Assembly: GCF_000454545.1 (NCBI RefSeq)
Contig: NZ_CM002139.1
Coordinates: forward strand, 2,494,269-2,558,268
Reading direction: 5' to 3'
Length of the DNA: 64,000 bases
Origin: Xanthomonas cassavae CFBP 4642
GTDB lineage: Bacteria; Pseudomonadota; Gammaproteobacteria; Xanthomonadales; Xanthomonadaceae
Part shown: positions 1 to 8,893 of the stretch, in pieces
How positions within the stretch are numbered: the first letter of the stretch is position 1
Layout: each line of letters opens with the position of its first letter
Position numbers and translations under genes: made by a program
The notes under the pieces: model-generated
Database searches by the model: none
What the model was told of the DNA's origin: nothing
Seen by the model: the letters and a program-made list of their open reading frames with translations, nothing else

Positions 1-41
1 CGCTTGCTGTTGTACTCCGCGTCGCCGAAGGTCAGTTGCAT
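1..41 (-). CDS. IS5-family transposase, N-terminal fragment (runs off window)
   Basis: Reading leftwards from 41, the frame begins MQLTFGDAEYNSKR, which I recognise as the usual N-terminus of IS1478-like IS5 transposases of Xanthomonas. An in-frame ATG two codons upstream (47) is an alternative start. Only 13 codons are inside the window, so nothing can be said about the DDE residues or whether the gene is intact. Confidence 0.6.
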   Translation of the reverse strand, partial: MQLTFGDAEYNSK

Positions 42-105
42 CGTCATCGTCCTGGTGCCTCTGTGCGATTGTCGCAGGATCAGGGGGAGTTGTTCAGAGT
101 TTCCC
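1..105 (-). mobile_element. End of an IS5-family insertion sequence cut by window edge
   Basis: The first 105 bases read, on the minus strand, as the left end of an IS5-like element. A terminal sequence GGGAAACTCTGAAC (reverse complement of about 92-105) is followed by a short leader and then the start of a transposase whose remainder lies outside the window. The terminus resembles that of the complete IS5-family element at 8894-10125 (GGGAACCTCTAAAAACC), so both belong to related groups. The other end and the target duplication cannot be seen. Confidence 0.6.
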
Positions 106-571
106 TAAGTCGGCCGGGATCTTGAGGAGGCCAGAGCCGAGGTCATTCCTGCGGGCGTTTCGGTTAGGCCTTGGTCCGCATTTGCCCGGAACGGACGGCG
201 TGCAGTCAGCGCCATCCATCTCCAGACACGCATTGTGATGCAGCGGTCGTGCCCGCCTGTCTGAGGCACGGGCGTCCTGGTCACGCTGCGCACGCGGCGA
301 ATTGATCCCGCCAGCGTCCGCCTGCCGATCGTGCAGCCTCCCTGCGTGCTGCTCCAAGAGCCGCTAACAGAACGTAGCGAGCAGTCGTCAGATGGCTGTG
401 GACGACGCACTCCGGATCTGCGTGTCCGATCGGTGCATGCCGACTCCAGGCACCGCCCACGCCCGGCTGCCGGCCGCGCAGTAGGTGTATTGGCCGCTCT
501 AAGACCAAGTGGCGATATGGCGCCCTGGGGGTTCGGCGTATATTGAGGCGTCCTTCCTGCCGCCTCGTCCC
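106..571. other. Gene-poor stretch upstream of the histidine kinase
   Basis: Between the IS end and the first kinase gene I see no convincing coding frame; the short frames on both strands lack family features. It holds one copy of a dispersed repeat (about 370-478, listed separately) and presumably the kinase promoter, which I could not pin down. Confidence 0.5.
370..478. repeat. Dispersed repeat, copy A
   Basis: The stretch starting CAGAACGTAGCGAGCAGTC and ending near GCCGCGCAG is matched over its full length, at roughly three-quarters identity by eye, by 19020-19136. Shared blocks include GTGGACGACGC and GGTGCATGCCGA. Both copies lie just outside genes (here before the kinase, there upstream of aat). 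The function is unknown. Confidence 0.6.
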
Positions 572-1798
572 GTGACCGCCAAGTTTTTTCTCAATCAGAC
601 ATTGTTGCCGTCCTCGACCACGTTGCGCGCCTTTGGCGACCAGATGCTGGAGGGCGTGCTGCTGTTCCGCGCCGACGGGCAGCTGATCCTGGCCAACGCC
701 GTCGCGCGGCAGAGCCTGTGCAAGGAAGATCCCGCCGACGACCGCAACCTGGGCGAGCGGATTTCGCAGGTGCTGCCGTCGGACGCGTTGAACCAGGCGC
801 GCAGCAAGGGCAGCTGGACCGGCAGCCTGCCGGTGGCCGATCGTGTGGTCATTGCGCACCTGTACTACAACGAAGAGCAGGGCGTGGGCCATTTTCTGGC
901 GCTGTTCCACAACATCGAAGGTCAGCAGGATTACGAGCGCGAGTTGCAGCAACGCCACGCCGAGCTGCGCCAGGCCTATATGCGCCTGAACGGCGCGCAG
1001 GACAAACTGCTGCAGTCGGAAAAGATGGCCTCCATCGGCCAGCTGGCCGCTGGCGTGGCGCACGAGATCAATAATCCGATCGGTTATGTGCACTCCAATC
1101 TCGGCAGCCTGCAGGAATATCTGCGCAGCCTGTTTACCCTGATCGAGGCTTACGAGCGCGCGCTGCAGGCGCCAGACCCGAAGGCGTTGATTCCCGAAAT
1201 CGACGAAATCCGCAACCGTGCCGACATCGACTTCATCAGCCGCGACCTGCCGCAGCTGATGTCCGAATCGCGCGAAGGCATCGAGCGGGTGACCCGCATC
1301 GTGCGCGACCTCAAGGACTTCTCGTACTCGGACCGCTCCGAGTCGTGGAAGATGGTGGACCTGCATTCCGGCCTTGAATCCACGATCAACATCATCTGGA
1401 ACGAGCTCAAGTACAAAGTGACTCTGGAGCGCAACTACGCCGAGCTGCCGCTGGTGGAATGCCTGCCGTCCGAGCTCAACCAGGTCTACATGAACATGCT
1501 GCTCAACGCCGGCCAGGCGATTGTCGAACGCGGCACGATCACCGTCACCACCGGCCGCGATGAAGCAGAAAACGTCTGGATTCAGTTCCAGGACAGTGGC
1601 GCCGGCATCGCCCCCGATCTGCTGCAGCGCATTTTCGACCCGTTCTTCACCACCAAGCCGGTGGGCAGCGGTACCGGCCTGGGCCTGTCGATCTCCTACG
1701 GCATCATCAACAAGCACCACGGCCGCATCGACGTGGAAAGCATCCCGGGGCAGGGCGCCAGTTTCAGGATCGTGTTGCCGATCCGGCAGCCGCGCTGA
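572..1798 (+). CDS. PAS-containing sensor histidine kinase (soluble)
   Basis: Two-component sensor kinase of about 408 residues. No membrane span or signal peptide is seen, so it is probably cytoplasmic. A PAS-like domain covers roughly residues 15-130. A phosphoacceptor helix follows, with the H-box [19 protein letters not shown], then a HATPase domain with an N-box ([14 protein letters not shown]), a G1 box (DSGAGIAP) and a G2 box (GTGLGLSI). The start is uncertain: GTG 572 fits the PAS boundary, and GTG 509 and ATG 644 are in frame. It faces a GGDEF-EAL-REC gene convergently across 127 bp of repeats, and a second kinase precedes that gene. I recall a Xanthomonas RavS/RavA-RavR system with this kind of layout, but cannot say which of the two kinases carries which name. 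Confidence 0.85.
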   Translation: MTAKFFLNQTLLPSSTTLRAFGDQMLEGVLLFRADGQLILANAVARQSLCKEDPADDRNLGERISQVLPSDALNQARSKGSWTGSLPVADRVVIAHLYYNEEQGVGHFLALFHNIEGQQDYERELQQRHAELRQAYMRLNGAQDKLLQSEKMASIGQLAAGVAHEINNPIGYVHSNLGSLQEYLRSLFTLIEAYERALQAPDPKALIPEIDEIRNRADIDFISRDLPQLMSESREGIERVTRIVRDLKDFSYSDRSESWKMVDLHSGLESTINIIWNELKYKVTLERNYAELPLVECLPSELNQVYMNMLLNAGQAIVERGTITVTTGRDEAENVWIQFQDSGAGIAPDLLQRIFDPFFTTKPVGSGTGLGLSISYGIINKHHGRIDVESIPGQGASFRIVLPIRQPR

Positions 1799-1802
1799 CG
1801 TG

Positions 1803-1925
1803 CCGGGATTCGTTATTCGGGATTTGGGATTCGCAACAGCGGGCGTCGCTGTTGCCATTGATCACCGCGCCATCTGGCGCAACGATGCAAGAGCCCGCTT
1901 CTAACCAATCCCGAATCCCCAATCC
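1803..1925. repeat. GGGATT-type intergenic inverted repeat
   Basis: The gap between two convergent genes contains GGGATTCGTTATTCGGGATT and TTGGGATTCG near 1805-1835, and the inverted form CCAATCCCGAATCCCCAATC near 1906-1925. The same family appears at 34852-35003. Such GGGATT/AATCCC repeats are frequent in Xanthomonas intergenic DNA. Here the paired arms could form a long stem between convergent transcripts. Confidence 0.6.
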
Positions 1926-3647
1926 CTATTCCCGGCCGTTACGCAGTTCGTCATGCGTGCGGAATGCCTGACGAATATGCTCGCGCAGTTCGTCGTCGTT
2001 CCAGGGCTTGGTCAGGAAGCGGTAGATCGCGCCGCGGTTGATCGCCTCGGTGACGGTAGCCAGGTCCGTGTAACCGGACAGCACCAGACGCACGGTGTCG
2101 GGGTAGAGCATCTTGACCCGGCCCAGGAACTCGGTGCCGCTCATGTCGCTCATGCGCTGGTCCGAAAGGATCACCTGCACATCGTTGGTGGCCAGCAGGT
2201 CGAAGGCGTCGCGCACGTTGCCTGCCGCCAGAATCCGGTAGCCGTCGCGGCGGAACAGGCGCACCAGCGAGCGCAGCACGTTCTCTTCGTCGTCCAGCAG
2301 CAGCAGGGTGCGGTCGGGGCGGCTTTCGGCGAACGATTCCGGGCGCAGGTAGCGCCGGCGCAACGCCATGCCGGCCGACTCGGCCGACATCGGTTCGCCG
2401 AACAGATACCCCTGGAAGATGTCGCAATCGTTGCGCCGCAAAAAGCCCAGCTGCGCCTGCGATTCCACGCCATTGGCGATCACCGTCATGCCCAGCTGAT
2501 GGCCCATGGCGATGATGGCGCGCGCGATCGCCGCCTCGCGGCTGCCGGCCGGTGCGCTCTTGATGAAGCTACGGTCGATCTTCAGCCGGTCTACCGGGTA
2601 GCGCACCAGCGCGCTTAGGCTGGAATCGCCGGTACCGAAGTTGTCCAGGCTCAGGCTGATGCCTTCATTGCGCAGGTTGGCCATCGTTTCGTGGACGAAG
2701 TTGACATTGTTGGTCAACGCGCTTTCGTTGATCTCCAGGGTCACGAACTGCGCCGGCACGCCTGCGGTCTGCAGCATCGCCATCACTTCGTTGAAAAAGC
2801 CCGGGCGCAACAGCTGCAGCGTGGAGACGTTCACCGCAATGCTGAAATCGTCGAAACCCTGGTCGCGCCATAACCGCGCCTGGCGCACCGCGTTCTGCAG
2901 CACCCACTCGCCGATCTGCACGATCACGCCCAGTCGTTCGGCGGTGCGCATGAAGCGCTCCGGCACCAGCATGCCCAGGGTGGGCGATTGCCAGCGCAGC
3001 AGCGCTTCCATGCCGACGATGCGGCCGTCACGGGCGCTCACCAGCGGCTGATAACGCAGGCGCAGCTCGCCATGCGGAATGGCATCGACGATCTGCCGCG
3101 CAATGATGCTTTCGCTATGCGCGTTGGTGGCGGAGTTGCGCGTGTACAGCCGCACCGTATTGCCGCCTTCGCGCGCAGCCTGGTAGCTGGCTTCCTCGGC
3201 GTAATCCAGCAGCGTGGACAGCGAGGTGGAGTGCTCCGGACACAGGCTGATGCCGACCTTGCCGGTCATGAACAGCGTGTACGGCAGCACCGACAGCGGC
3301 AATTCCAGCTGCTGGCGGACCTCCTCGGCAAAATCCTCCGGCAGTGGCATGTCGTCGCGGCGCACCGCCACAATGATCATTTCGTCGCTGCCGTGGCGCC
3401 ACAACTTGCCGCGGCTGCCCAGGAACTCCTGCAGGCGGCGTGCGGCCAGGGTCAGCGCCTGGTCGCCGACTTCGCCACTCATGTTCTCGTTGATCGAGGC
3501 GAAGTGGTCGATGTCGACGTGGAAGATCATCAATGGCTGGCCGCCGGAGGCGGCGGCGTCGACCAGATGCAGCAATTCGGGATTGCCTGCGCCCAGGCGT
3601 GTCGGTTTGACGATTTCCAGTCCGGGCGGGATCACGGGGCTCCACAT
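1926..3647 (-). CDS. ravR: GGDEF-EAL-REC response regulator (RavR-like)
   Basis: Protein of 573 residues with a degenerate GGDEF domain (about 20-170; signature GSDEM at 86-90), an EAL domain (about 180-430; EALLRW at 214) and a C-terminal receiver domain (about 448-573; probable phosphoacceptor Asp496 in SDQRMSDMSG, with LTKPW near the end). The receiver at the C-terminus matches what I recall of Xanthomonas RavR, a regulator of cyclic-di-GMP and virulence. In the EAL domain the usual DDFGTG reads DNFGTG (Asn336) and AEGVE reads ANGVE (Asn392), so two usual metal or catalytic positions are changed. The start overlaps nothing and lies 3 nt after the stop of the upstream kinase, so the pair is an operon. 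Confidence 0.8.
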   Translation of the reverse strand: MWSPVIPPGLEIVKPTRLGAGNPELLHLVDAAASGGQPLMIFHVDIDHFASINENMSGEVGDQALTLAARRLQEFLGSRGKLWRHGSDEMIIVAVRRDDMPLPEDFAEEVRQQLELPLSVLPYTLFMTGKVGISLCPEHSTSLSTLLDYAEEASYQAAREGGNTVRLYTRNSATNAHSESIIARQIVDAIPHGELRLRYQPLVSARDGRIVGMEALLRWQSPTLGMLVPERFMRTAERLGVIVQIGEWVLQNAVRQARLWRDQGFDDFSIAVNVSTLQLLRPGFFNEVMAMLQTAGVPAQFVTLEINESALTNNVNFVHETMANLRNEGISLSLDNFGTGDSSLSALVRYPVDRLKIDRSFIKSAPAGSREAAIARAIIAMGHQLGMTVIANGVESQAQLGFLRRNDCDIFQGYLFGEPMSAESAGMALRRRYLRPESFAESRPDRTLLLLDDEENVLRSLVRLFRRDGYRILAAGNVRDAFDLLATNDVQVILSDQRMSDMSGTEFLGRVKMLYPDTVRLVLSGYTDLATVTEAINRGAIYRFLTKPWNDDELREHIRQAFRTHDELRNGRE

Positions 3648-3650
3648 GAC

Positions 3651-5744
3651 TCAACGTCCACCATCTTCGTGGACGGACTCGCCGGCCGGGTGATAGGGCA
3701 GGCGCAACGTGACGCGCGTGCCTGCTCCGGGAGCCGATTCTATCGCGAGCACGCCGCCGACGGTTTGCGCACGCTCACGCATCACGATCAGCCCCAGTCC
3801 ACGCGGACCTTCGGGCTCGAATCCATCGCCATCGTCGCTGACTTCCAGGCTGAAGCTGGTGCTGTCGATCGAGTGCAGGCGCATGCGCACTTCGCCCGCA
3901 CAGGCGTGACGCAACGCATTGGTCAGGCTTTCCTGGGCAATCCGGAAGCAGGCCTGCTCGATCTCGTTGCCGGGGCGCGCGTCCAGGGGCTGAATATCCA
4001 GCTCCAGCCGCACCTGCGAGGCGCGGAACAGCATCGAGGCCTGCCAGCGCAAGGCCGCTTCCAGGCCCAGCGCATCCAGCTGCGGCGGACGCAGCAGCAT
4101 CGACAGATTACGCAGCTTGGTCACGGTGGAGTCGGCCAGCGACACCACTTCCAGCAGATCCTCACGGCGCGCGACCGGGTCCAGCTCGTCCAGCGCGGCA
4201 TGCGCCGACAGCTTCATCGCGGTGATCGCCTGGCCGATGTCGTCATGCAGATCGCGCGAGATGGCGCGGCGCTCGTCTTCCTGGAGCGAGAACAGCCGCT
4301 TGGCCATCGCCTGCAGCTCGGCATTGCTCTCGGCCAGCGCATCGCGCATGCGCTCGGGTTCGCTCAGGTCGCGCACCACCAGCAGTTTGCAGCTGCGCCC
4401 GCCATAGCGGATATCGCCGGCCGACAAGCCGGCGTAGAAGGTACTGCCGTCGCGGCGACGCATCGCCCGTGCGCTGGAGACAGGGTCGTTGCGGTCGCTG
4501 CCGGCACGCAGATACTCGCGCACCATGGGCAGGTCGGTGTCACTGACCAGGATTTGCAGCGGTTCGCCCAGGATGGTCTCGCCCTGGAAGCCGAACTGGA
4601 TGGAACCGGCGGCATTGGCGTACATCACGTGCTCGTCGGCCAGGATCAGCACGCCGTCCGGCAGCACCCGCACCAACTCCCGAAATTGTTCTTCGCGCTC
4701 GCGCAGCAGGCGCCGCGATTGTTCGCGTTCGCTCACGTCCTGCAAGGTGCCGTGCACATGGCGTGCACCGCCGGGCAGGGTCACGCTCTCGGCGCGCAGA
4801 TGCACCGTGCGTGGCTGCGAATCGCCGCCGGTGAGCGGCAGCAGTACGTCGATCTGCACCTCGCCGCCGGTACACATGTCTTCGATCATGCGTTCGATCC
4901 GCGCCTGGGTTGCGCTGTCGGAGGCGGTCAGCAATTCTTCCAGCCGATGTTCGCGTCGATGCATGGGCACGCTGCGCCCCAGTACGCGATACACCGCCGA
5001 CGAATAGCGGCCCAGGCCGGTTGTGCGGTCCAGCTGCCAGGAGCCCAGCCGCGCGATGCTCTGCGCTTCCTCCAGGCGTTCGAGTGCTTCGTCGCGCAGG
5101 TGCTGTGCCTGCCGCTCTTCGCTGCGGTCCACCGTGACCACCAGGCGGGCAGGGCCGCTGGCCAAATGCAACTGGTTGCTGCGTACCTCGACATGCCGCG
5201 GGCCACTGCGTGTCAGCAGGTCTTCGTTGAGCACGCAGGTGGTGTCGCCCTTGCCACGGATCTGGGTGATGATCTCTTCCAGCCGGTCGCCATCGGCATT
5301 GGGCCAGATCGCCTGTAGTGTCTGCTGCAGGAACTCGTCGCGCTCCCAACCGAAAAATTCCAGCGCCGCGGGATTGGCATCGAGGATGCGCATGCTGGCC
5401 AGGTCGTACATGAAAGCCGGGCTGGGCAGCGCCAGGAATTTGGCTTTCAGCAGTTCCTCGGACTGCGCCAGTTGCGCATGCTCGTCCACGATCAAGGCCA
5501 CAAAGCGCCGCAGCACCAGATGGATCACGATGCTGGAGAGCAGCAAAAAGCTGGCGTCCGACCAGCGCTCCGGCGTGGCGGCACCGGCCAGGTTTAGCAG
5601 GCGGTTGCCCAGCAGCAGCCAGAGCACGCCGATCAGCAGGTAGAGGCCGGTCAGCGTCCACAGGCCTTGCTGCAGGCGCTCGGCCAGGCGAAGTCGGGAA
5701 ACAGGAGGGGACGAGAATGCGGGCGCGGCGACAGGTTGGTGCAT
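3651..5744 (-). CDS. Membrane PAS histidine kinase of the NarX/HisKA_3 type
   Basis: Sensor kinase of 697 residues. Two N-terminal membrane spans (around LYLLIGVLWLLLGNRLL and FLLLSSIVIHLVLRRF) are followed by three PAS-like segments (about 90-200, 230-330, 345-460). A HisKA_3 helix carries the phosphoacceptor motif AISRDLHDDIGQAI, and a HATPase domain ends the protein (ESLTNALRHA, SDDGDGF, GLGLIVMRERA). HisKA_3 kinases normally phosphorylate NarL-type regulators, but the next gene, 3 nt downstream, is the GGDEF-EAL-REC protein, which suggests that protein as partner. It is a candidate for the RavS or RavA sensor. The ATG at 5744 is the first plausible start, ahead of the first membrane span. 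Confidence 0.85.
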   Translation of the reverse strand: MHQPVAAPAFSSPPVSRLRLAERLQQGLWTLTGLYLLIGVLWLLLGNRLLNLAGAATPERWSDASFLLLSSIVIHLVLRRFVALIVDEHAQLAQSEELLKAKFLALPSPAFMYDLASMRILDANPAALEFFGWERDEFLQQTLQAIWPNADGDRLEEIITQIRGKGDTTCVLNEDLLTRSGPRHVEVRSNQLHLASGPARLVVTVDRSEERQAQHLRDEALERLEEAQSIARLGSWQLDRTTGLGRYSSAVYRVLGRSVPMHRREHRLEELLTASDSATQARIERMIEDMCTGGEVQIDVLLPLTGGDSQPRTVHLRAESVTLPGGARHVHGTLQDVSEREQSRRLLREREEQFRELVRVLPDGVLILADEHVMYANAAGSIQFGFQGETILGEPLQILVSDTDLPMVREYLRAGSDRNDPVSSARAMRRRDGSTFYAGLSAGDIRYGGRSCKLLVVRDLSEPERMRDALAESNAELQAMAKRLFSLQEDERRAISRDLHDDIGQAITAMKLSAHAALDELDPVARREDLLEVVSLADSTVTKLRNLSMLLRPPQLDALGLEAALRWQASMLFRASQVRLELDIQPLDARPGNEIEQACFRIAQESLTNALRHACAGEVRMRLHSIDSTSFSLEVSDDGDGFEPEGPRGLGLIVMRERAQTVGGVLAIESAPGAGTRVTLRLPYHPAGESVHEDGGR

Positions 5745-5903
5745 GGGTCCGCGAACGACCTAAGGAGCTGGCGATGGAGCCATCTTAGCCGCAACTGCGC
5801 CCGGTTCGGTCGCGCCCCGAAACAGGCGCCTCAACTAATCGGCCGAACGGCCGTTATCCATTGCGACTCCGAGCCAGGGGTCGATCCTTCGGAGTGTTCC
5901 AGA

Positions 5904-8690
5904 GTGGACTCAGGCGTCATTGCAAGCATGCTGCAGCACCCGCTGACCTCAGCGGTGGTGTTGTTGGATGCGCATGGCCAGCCCCTGGCGGCCAATCGCG
6001 TTGCGCAGTCCCTCGGGCTGCCGGCAACCCTCGGCGCATACGCCGAAGTGCTGGAAAGCAGTCGAGCCCAGGTGGCCGACAGCGGCGGCATGACCGCCTG
6101 CGTGCTGCCCGGCACCGGTGGCGGGCGGCTGGAAGGCTGGCTGCGCGCGGTCTGCGACGAGCACGGCCAGGTGATGGCCTTTACCTTGAGCATTCCCGAG
6201 CCGATGGGCGCCGATGGCACCAGCCGCTGGGAAATGGGCCTGGACAGCGCCGACCACGGATTGTGGGACTGGGATATCCCGGCGGACGTGGTGTACCGTT
6301 CCGAACGATGGACCCGCATGCTCGGCTATTCCGAGCAGCCGCTGCCGAACAACCTCACCGCACTTTCCGGTCTGATCCACCCCGATGATCACGCGCACGT
6401 CAGTGCCGCGGTGCAGGCGCATCTGGATGGTCGCACCGACACCTATGTGGCCGAATTCCGGCTGCGCCAGCACGATGGCCAGTGGCGCTGGATCCTGGAT
6501 CGCGGCCGCGTGGTATCGCGCACCGCCGATGGCCGCCCGTTGCGCATGGTCGGCACGCATACCGATGTGCATCACCACAAATTGCTCGAGCAGCAGCTGC
6601 GCGAGCAGCAGGCCCAGCTCGAAGAAGCCCAGCGGATCGCCAGCATGGGCAGCTGGAGCTGGGATTCGTTGAAGGACCAGCTCTGGATCTCCCAGGATTT
6701 CCTGCAGCAGCTGGGTATGACCCAGCTGCGTCTGCAGGGCATTCGCGATCTGCTGCGTCTGCTCGCCCGGCCGTCGGTTGCGCAACTGCGCAGTGCCTGG
6801 CGCAAGATCAAGCATGAAGGCCTGCCGGTGCATTTCGAGCTAGAGGTCAACGGCCTGCTCGGCGTCAATCCGCATCACCTGCGGGTGTGGGCGCAGCCGG
6901 TCTTCGATGGCGACGGCAGCATGGTGCGTGTCCTTGGCCAGCTGCAGAACGTCACCGAACAACGCCAGACCGACGCCCTGATCCGCTGGCGTACCGAGTT
7001 GCTCAATCGCGTGTCTGCGTTGGGCAAGATCGGCGGCTGCGAGATCGAGGTCGACACCCGCCGCATGCAGTGGACCGAGGAGTGCTACCGCATCCACGGC
7101 CTGCGCAAGGAAAACATCACCCTGGAGCAGGCGCTTGCGCTGTACACCCAGGATTCGCGCGATGCGTTCGAAGCGGCGCTGCTGCGCATCTCAGACGGCG
7201 GCCTGCCCGAGCAACTGGAGCTGTGCTTCTATCGCAATTCCGGCCAGCGCATCTGGGTGCAGGTCCTTATCGAACTGGACCGTCGTGAAGGCCTGCCGCC
7301 GCGCTTCGTGGCCTTGTTCCGCGATGTCACCCGCGAGCGCGAGGCCAACGAACGCATCGAGCTGCTGGCGCACTACGACCGCCTGACCGGCCTGCCGAAC
7401 CGCTTCCTGCTGCGTGAGCAGGCAGAGAACGCCATCCGCGAGGCGCACGAGCGCGGCCAGGTCATGGCTATGCTGCTGATCGATCTTGACGGCTTCAAGA
7501 GCATCAACGACTCGTTCGGTCATGCCACCGGCGACAACCTGCTCAAACTCGCGTCGGCGCGCCTGCACCAGCACTTGCGCAACAGCGACCTGTTCGGCCG
7601 CTTCAGCGACGACGAGTTCATCGTGCTGCTGCGCGACCTGTCCGAGCCCGAAGATGCCGGCCACGTGGCGCGCAAGCTGATTGCAGCGCTAGGCGAGCCG
7701 CTGCGCAAGGACCACGTGACCCTCAAGCTCGGTGCCAGCATCGGCATCGCGTTGCAGGGCGAAGGGTTGTCGGACTTTGACAGCCTGCTGCGCGCGGCCG
7801 ACGCGGCGATGTACGCAGCCAAGGAGTCCGGCCGCAACACCTTCCATTACTACAGCCAGGACGTGTTGTTGCGTGCGCAGCGCCGCCTGGAGCTCGAACA
7901 TGCGCTGCAGGGCGCGCTCGAGCGCGAAGAGTTCACGCTGGTCTACCAGCCGCTGGTCAACACCGTCGGCGACGCCTCGCCGGCCATCGAAGCGCTGATG
8001 CGCTGGAATCGCCCCGGCCATGGCCCGTGCAGCCCGGCCGAATTCATCCCGATCGCCGAAGAGTGCGGCGAGATCGTGCGCCTGGGCGAATGGGTTATCG
8101 GTGAAGCCTGCCGCCAGGCGGTGGTCTGGGATCGCGCCGGGCTCAACTTCAGCCGTATCGCGGTCAATGTGTCGGCGGTGCAGTTGCGCGAGCGCGGCTT
8201 TGCCGAGCGCGTGCTGGAAATCTGCCGCGACAACAGCTGGTCGCCGTCACGGCTGGAACTGGAGCTGACCGAATCGGCCTTGATCCGCGATTCGGACTCG
8301 CTGCGCCGCTGCTTTGAATTGTTCGAACAGAACGGCGTGCTGCTGGCGGTGGACGACTTCGGTACCGGTTTCTCCAACCTGCATTACCTCAACCGCTTTC
8401 CGGTGCAGCGCCTGAAGATCGACCGCAGCTTCGTACAAGGCATGCTCGACGACGCCAATACCGCCGAAGTCACCCAGGCCATCGTGCATCTGGGTCACGC
8501 GCTGGGCATGCAGGTGGTCGCCGAAGGCGTGGAAACGGTGCAGGAAGACGCATTGCTGCGCCAGCAGGGTTGCGACGAAATCCAGGGCTATTTCTACTCA
8601 CGCCCGCTGTCGCCGCGTGACATGGCGCAGTGGCTGCGCGAGGCCGACGCCGGCATGCGGCTGGGCGCGCGGCTGGTCCTCGCCAACTGA
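5904..8690 (+). CDS. PAS-GGDEF-EAL cyclic-di-GMP phosphodiesterase
   Basis: Multidomain signalling protein of about 928 residues. Several PAS segments (including one with GLWDWDIPADVVYRSERW and another with GSWSWDSLKDQLW) precede a GGDEF domain whose signature reads SDDEF, so diguanylate cyclase activity is doubtful. A full EAL domain ends the protein: EALMRW, NVSAVQL, ELTESA, DDFGTG, KIDRSF, AEGVET and EIQGYF are all present, so phosphodiesterase activity is likely. GTG 5904 has GGAG nine bases upstream and is preferred; ATG 5928 is the alternative. The open frame continues to 5667 but that part overlaps the divergent kinase. No membrane span was seen. Confidence 0.85.
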   Translation: MDSGVIASMLQHPLTSAVVLLDAHGQPLAANRVAQSLGLPATLGAYAEVLESSRAQVADSGGMTACVLPGTGGGRLEGWLRAVCDEHGQVMAFTLSIPEPMGADGTSRWEMGLDSADHGLWDWDIPADVVYRSERWTRMLGYSEQPLPNNLTALSGLIHPDDHAHVSAAVQAHLDGRTDTYVAEFRLRQHDGQWRWILDRGRVVSRTADGRPLRMVGTHTDVHHHKLLEQQLREQQAQLEEAQRIASMGSWSWDSLKDQLWISQDFLQQLGMTQLRLQGIRDLLRLLARPSVAQLRSAWRKIKHEGLPVHFELEVNGLLGVNPHHLRVWAQPVFDGDGSMVRVLGQLQNVTEQRQTDALIRWRTELLNRVSALGKIGGCEIEVDTRRMQWTEECYRIHGLRKENITLEQALALYTQDSRDAFEAALLRISDGGLPEQLELCFYRNSGQRIWVQVLIELDRREGLPPRFVALFRDVTREREANERIELLAHYDRLTGLPNRFLLREQAENAIREAHERGQVMAMLLIDLDGFKSINDSFGHATGDNLLKLASARLHQHLRNSDLFGRFSDDEFIVLLRDLSEPEDAGHVARKLIAALGEPLRKDHVTLKLGASIGIALQGEGLSDFDSLLRAADAAMYAAKESGRNTFHYYSQDVLLRAQRRLELEHALQGALEREEFTLVYQPLVNTVGDASPAIEALMRWNRPGHGPCSPAEFIPIAEECGEIVRLGEWVIGEACRQAVVWDRAGLNFSRIAVNVSAVQLRERGFAERVLEICRDNSWSPSRLELELTESALIRDSDSLRRCFELFEQNGVLLAVDDFGTGFSNLHYLNRFPVQRLKIDRSFVQGMLDDANTAEVTQAIVHLGHALGMQVVAEGVETVQEDALLRQQGCDEIQGYFYSRPLSPRDMAQWLREADAGMRLGARLVLAN

Positions 8691-8893
8691 CGCAAGCTGT
8701 CGCAGCGCCAGGCGTCGCCCGCCGCCTATTGAAATGCGCCGCTCGAAAGCTCAGCGAGTCGAGGGCGCGATGCCCTCGCTAAGCTCGGGACACGCCGTGA
8801 ATCCGTCCGCGGAGGCTCCTTGGCGGCATCTATGCCGCAAAGGAGCCCGCAACCGGCAAGGGCGCCGCACCAGAGAGTTGGTCGGCTGCTTTA
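8691..8893. other. Repeat-rich non-coding DNA left of the IS element
   Basis: Together with 10126-10848 this was one continuous gene-free stretch of about 920 bp before the IS5-family insertion. It holds palindromic repeats (listed separately). I see no coding frame with support. Confidence 0.6.
8787..8849. repeat. Palindromic GCGGCAT repeat, copy 1
   Basis: Contains GGACACGCCGTGAATCC followed by the palindrome GGCGGCATCTATGCCGC, then AAAGGAGCC. The same elements occur, in the opposite orientation, at 10302-10410 and 10529-10620. Confidence 0.55.

Noticed and set aside
281..1858. Long open frame on the minus strand opposite the first histidine kinase
   Set aside because: Low-complexity His/Gln/Arg/Val composition and exact overlap with a recognised kinase; an antisense shadow frame of GC-rich coding DNA.
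2988..5318. 776-codon plus-strand frame opposite the ravR and kinase genes
   Set aside because: Composition is typical of antisense frames, and the minus strand carries clear GGDEF, EAL, PAS and kinase domains.
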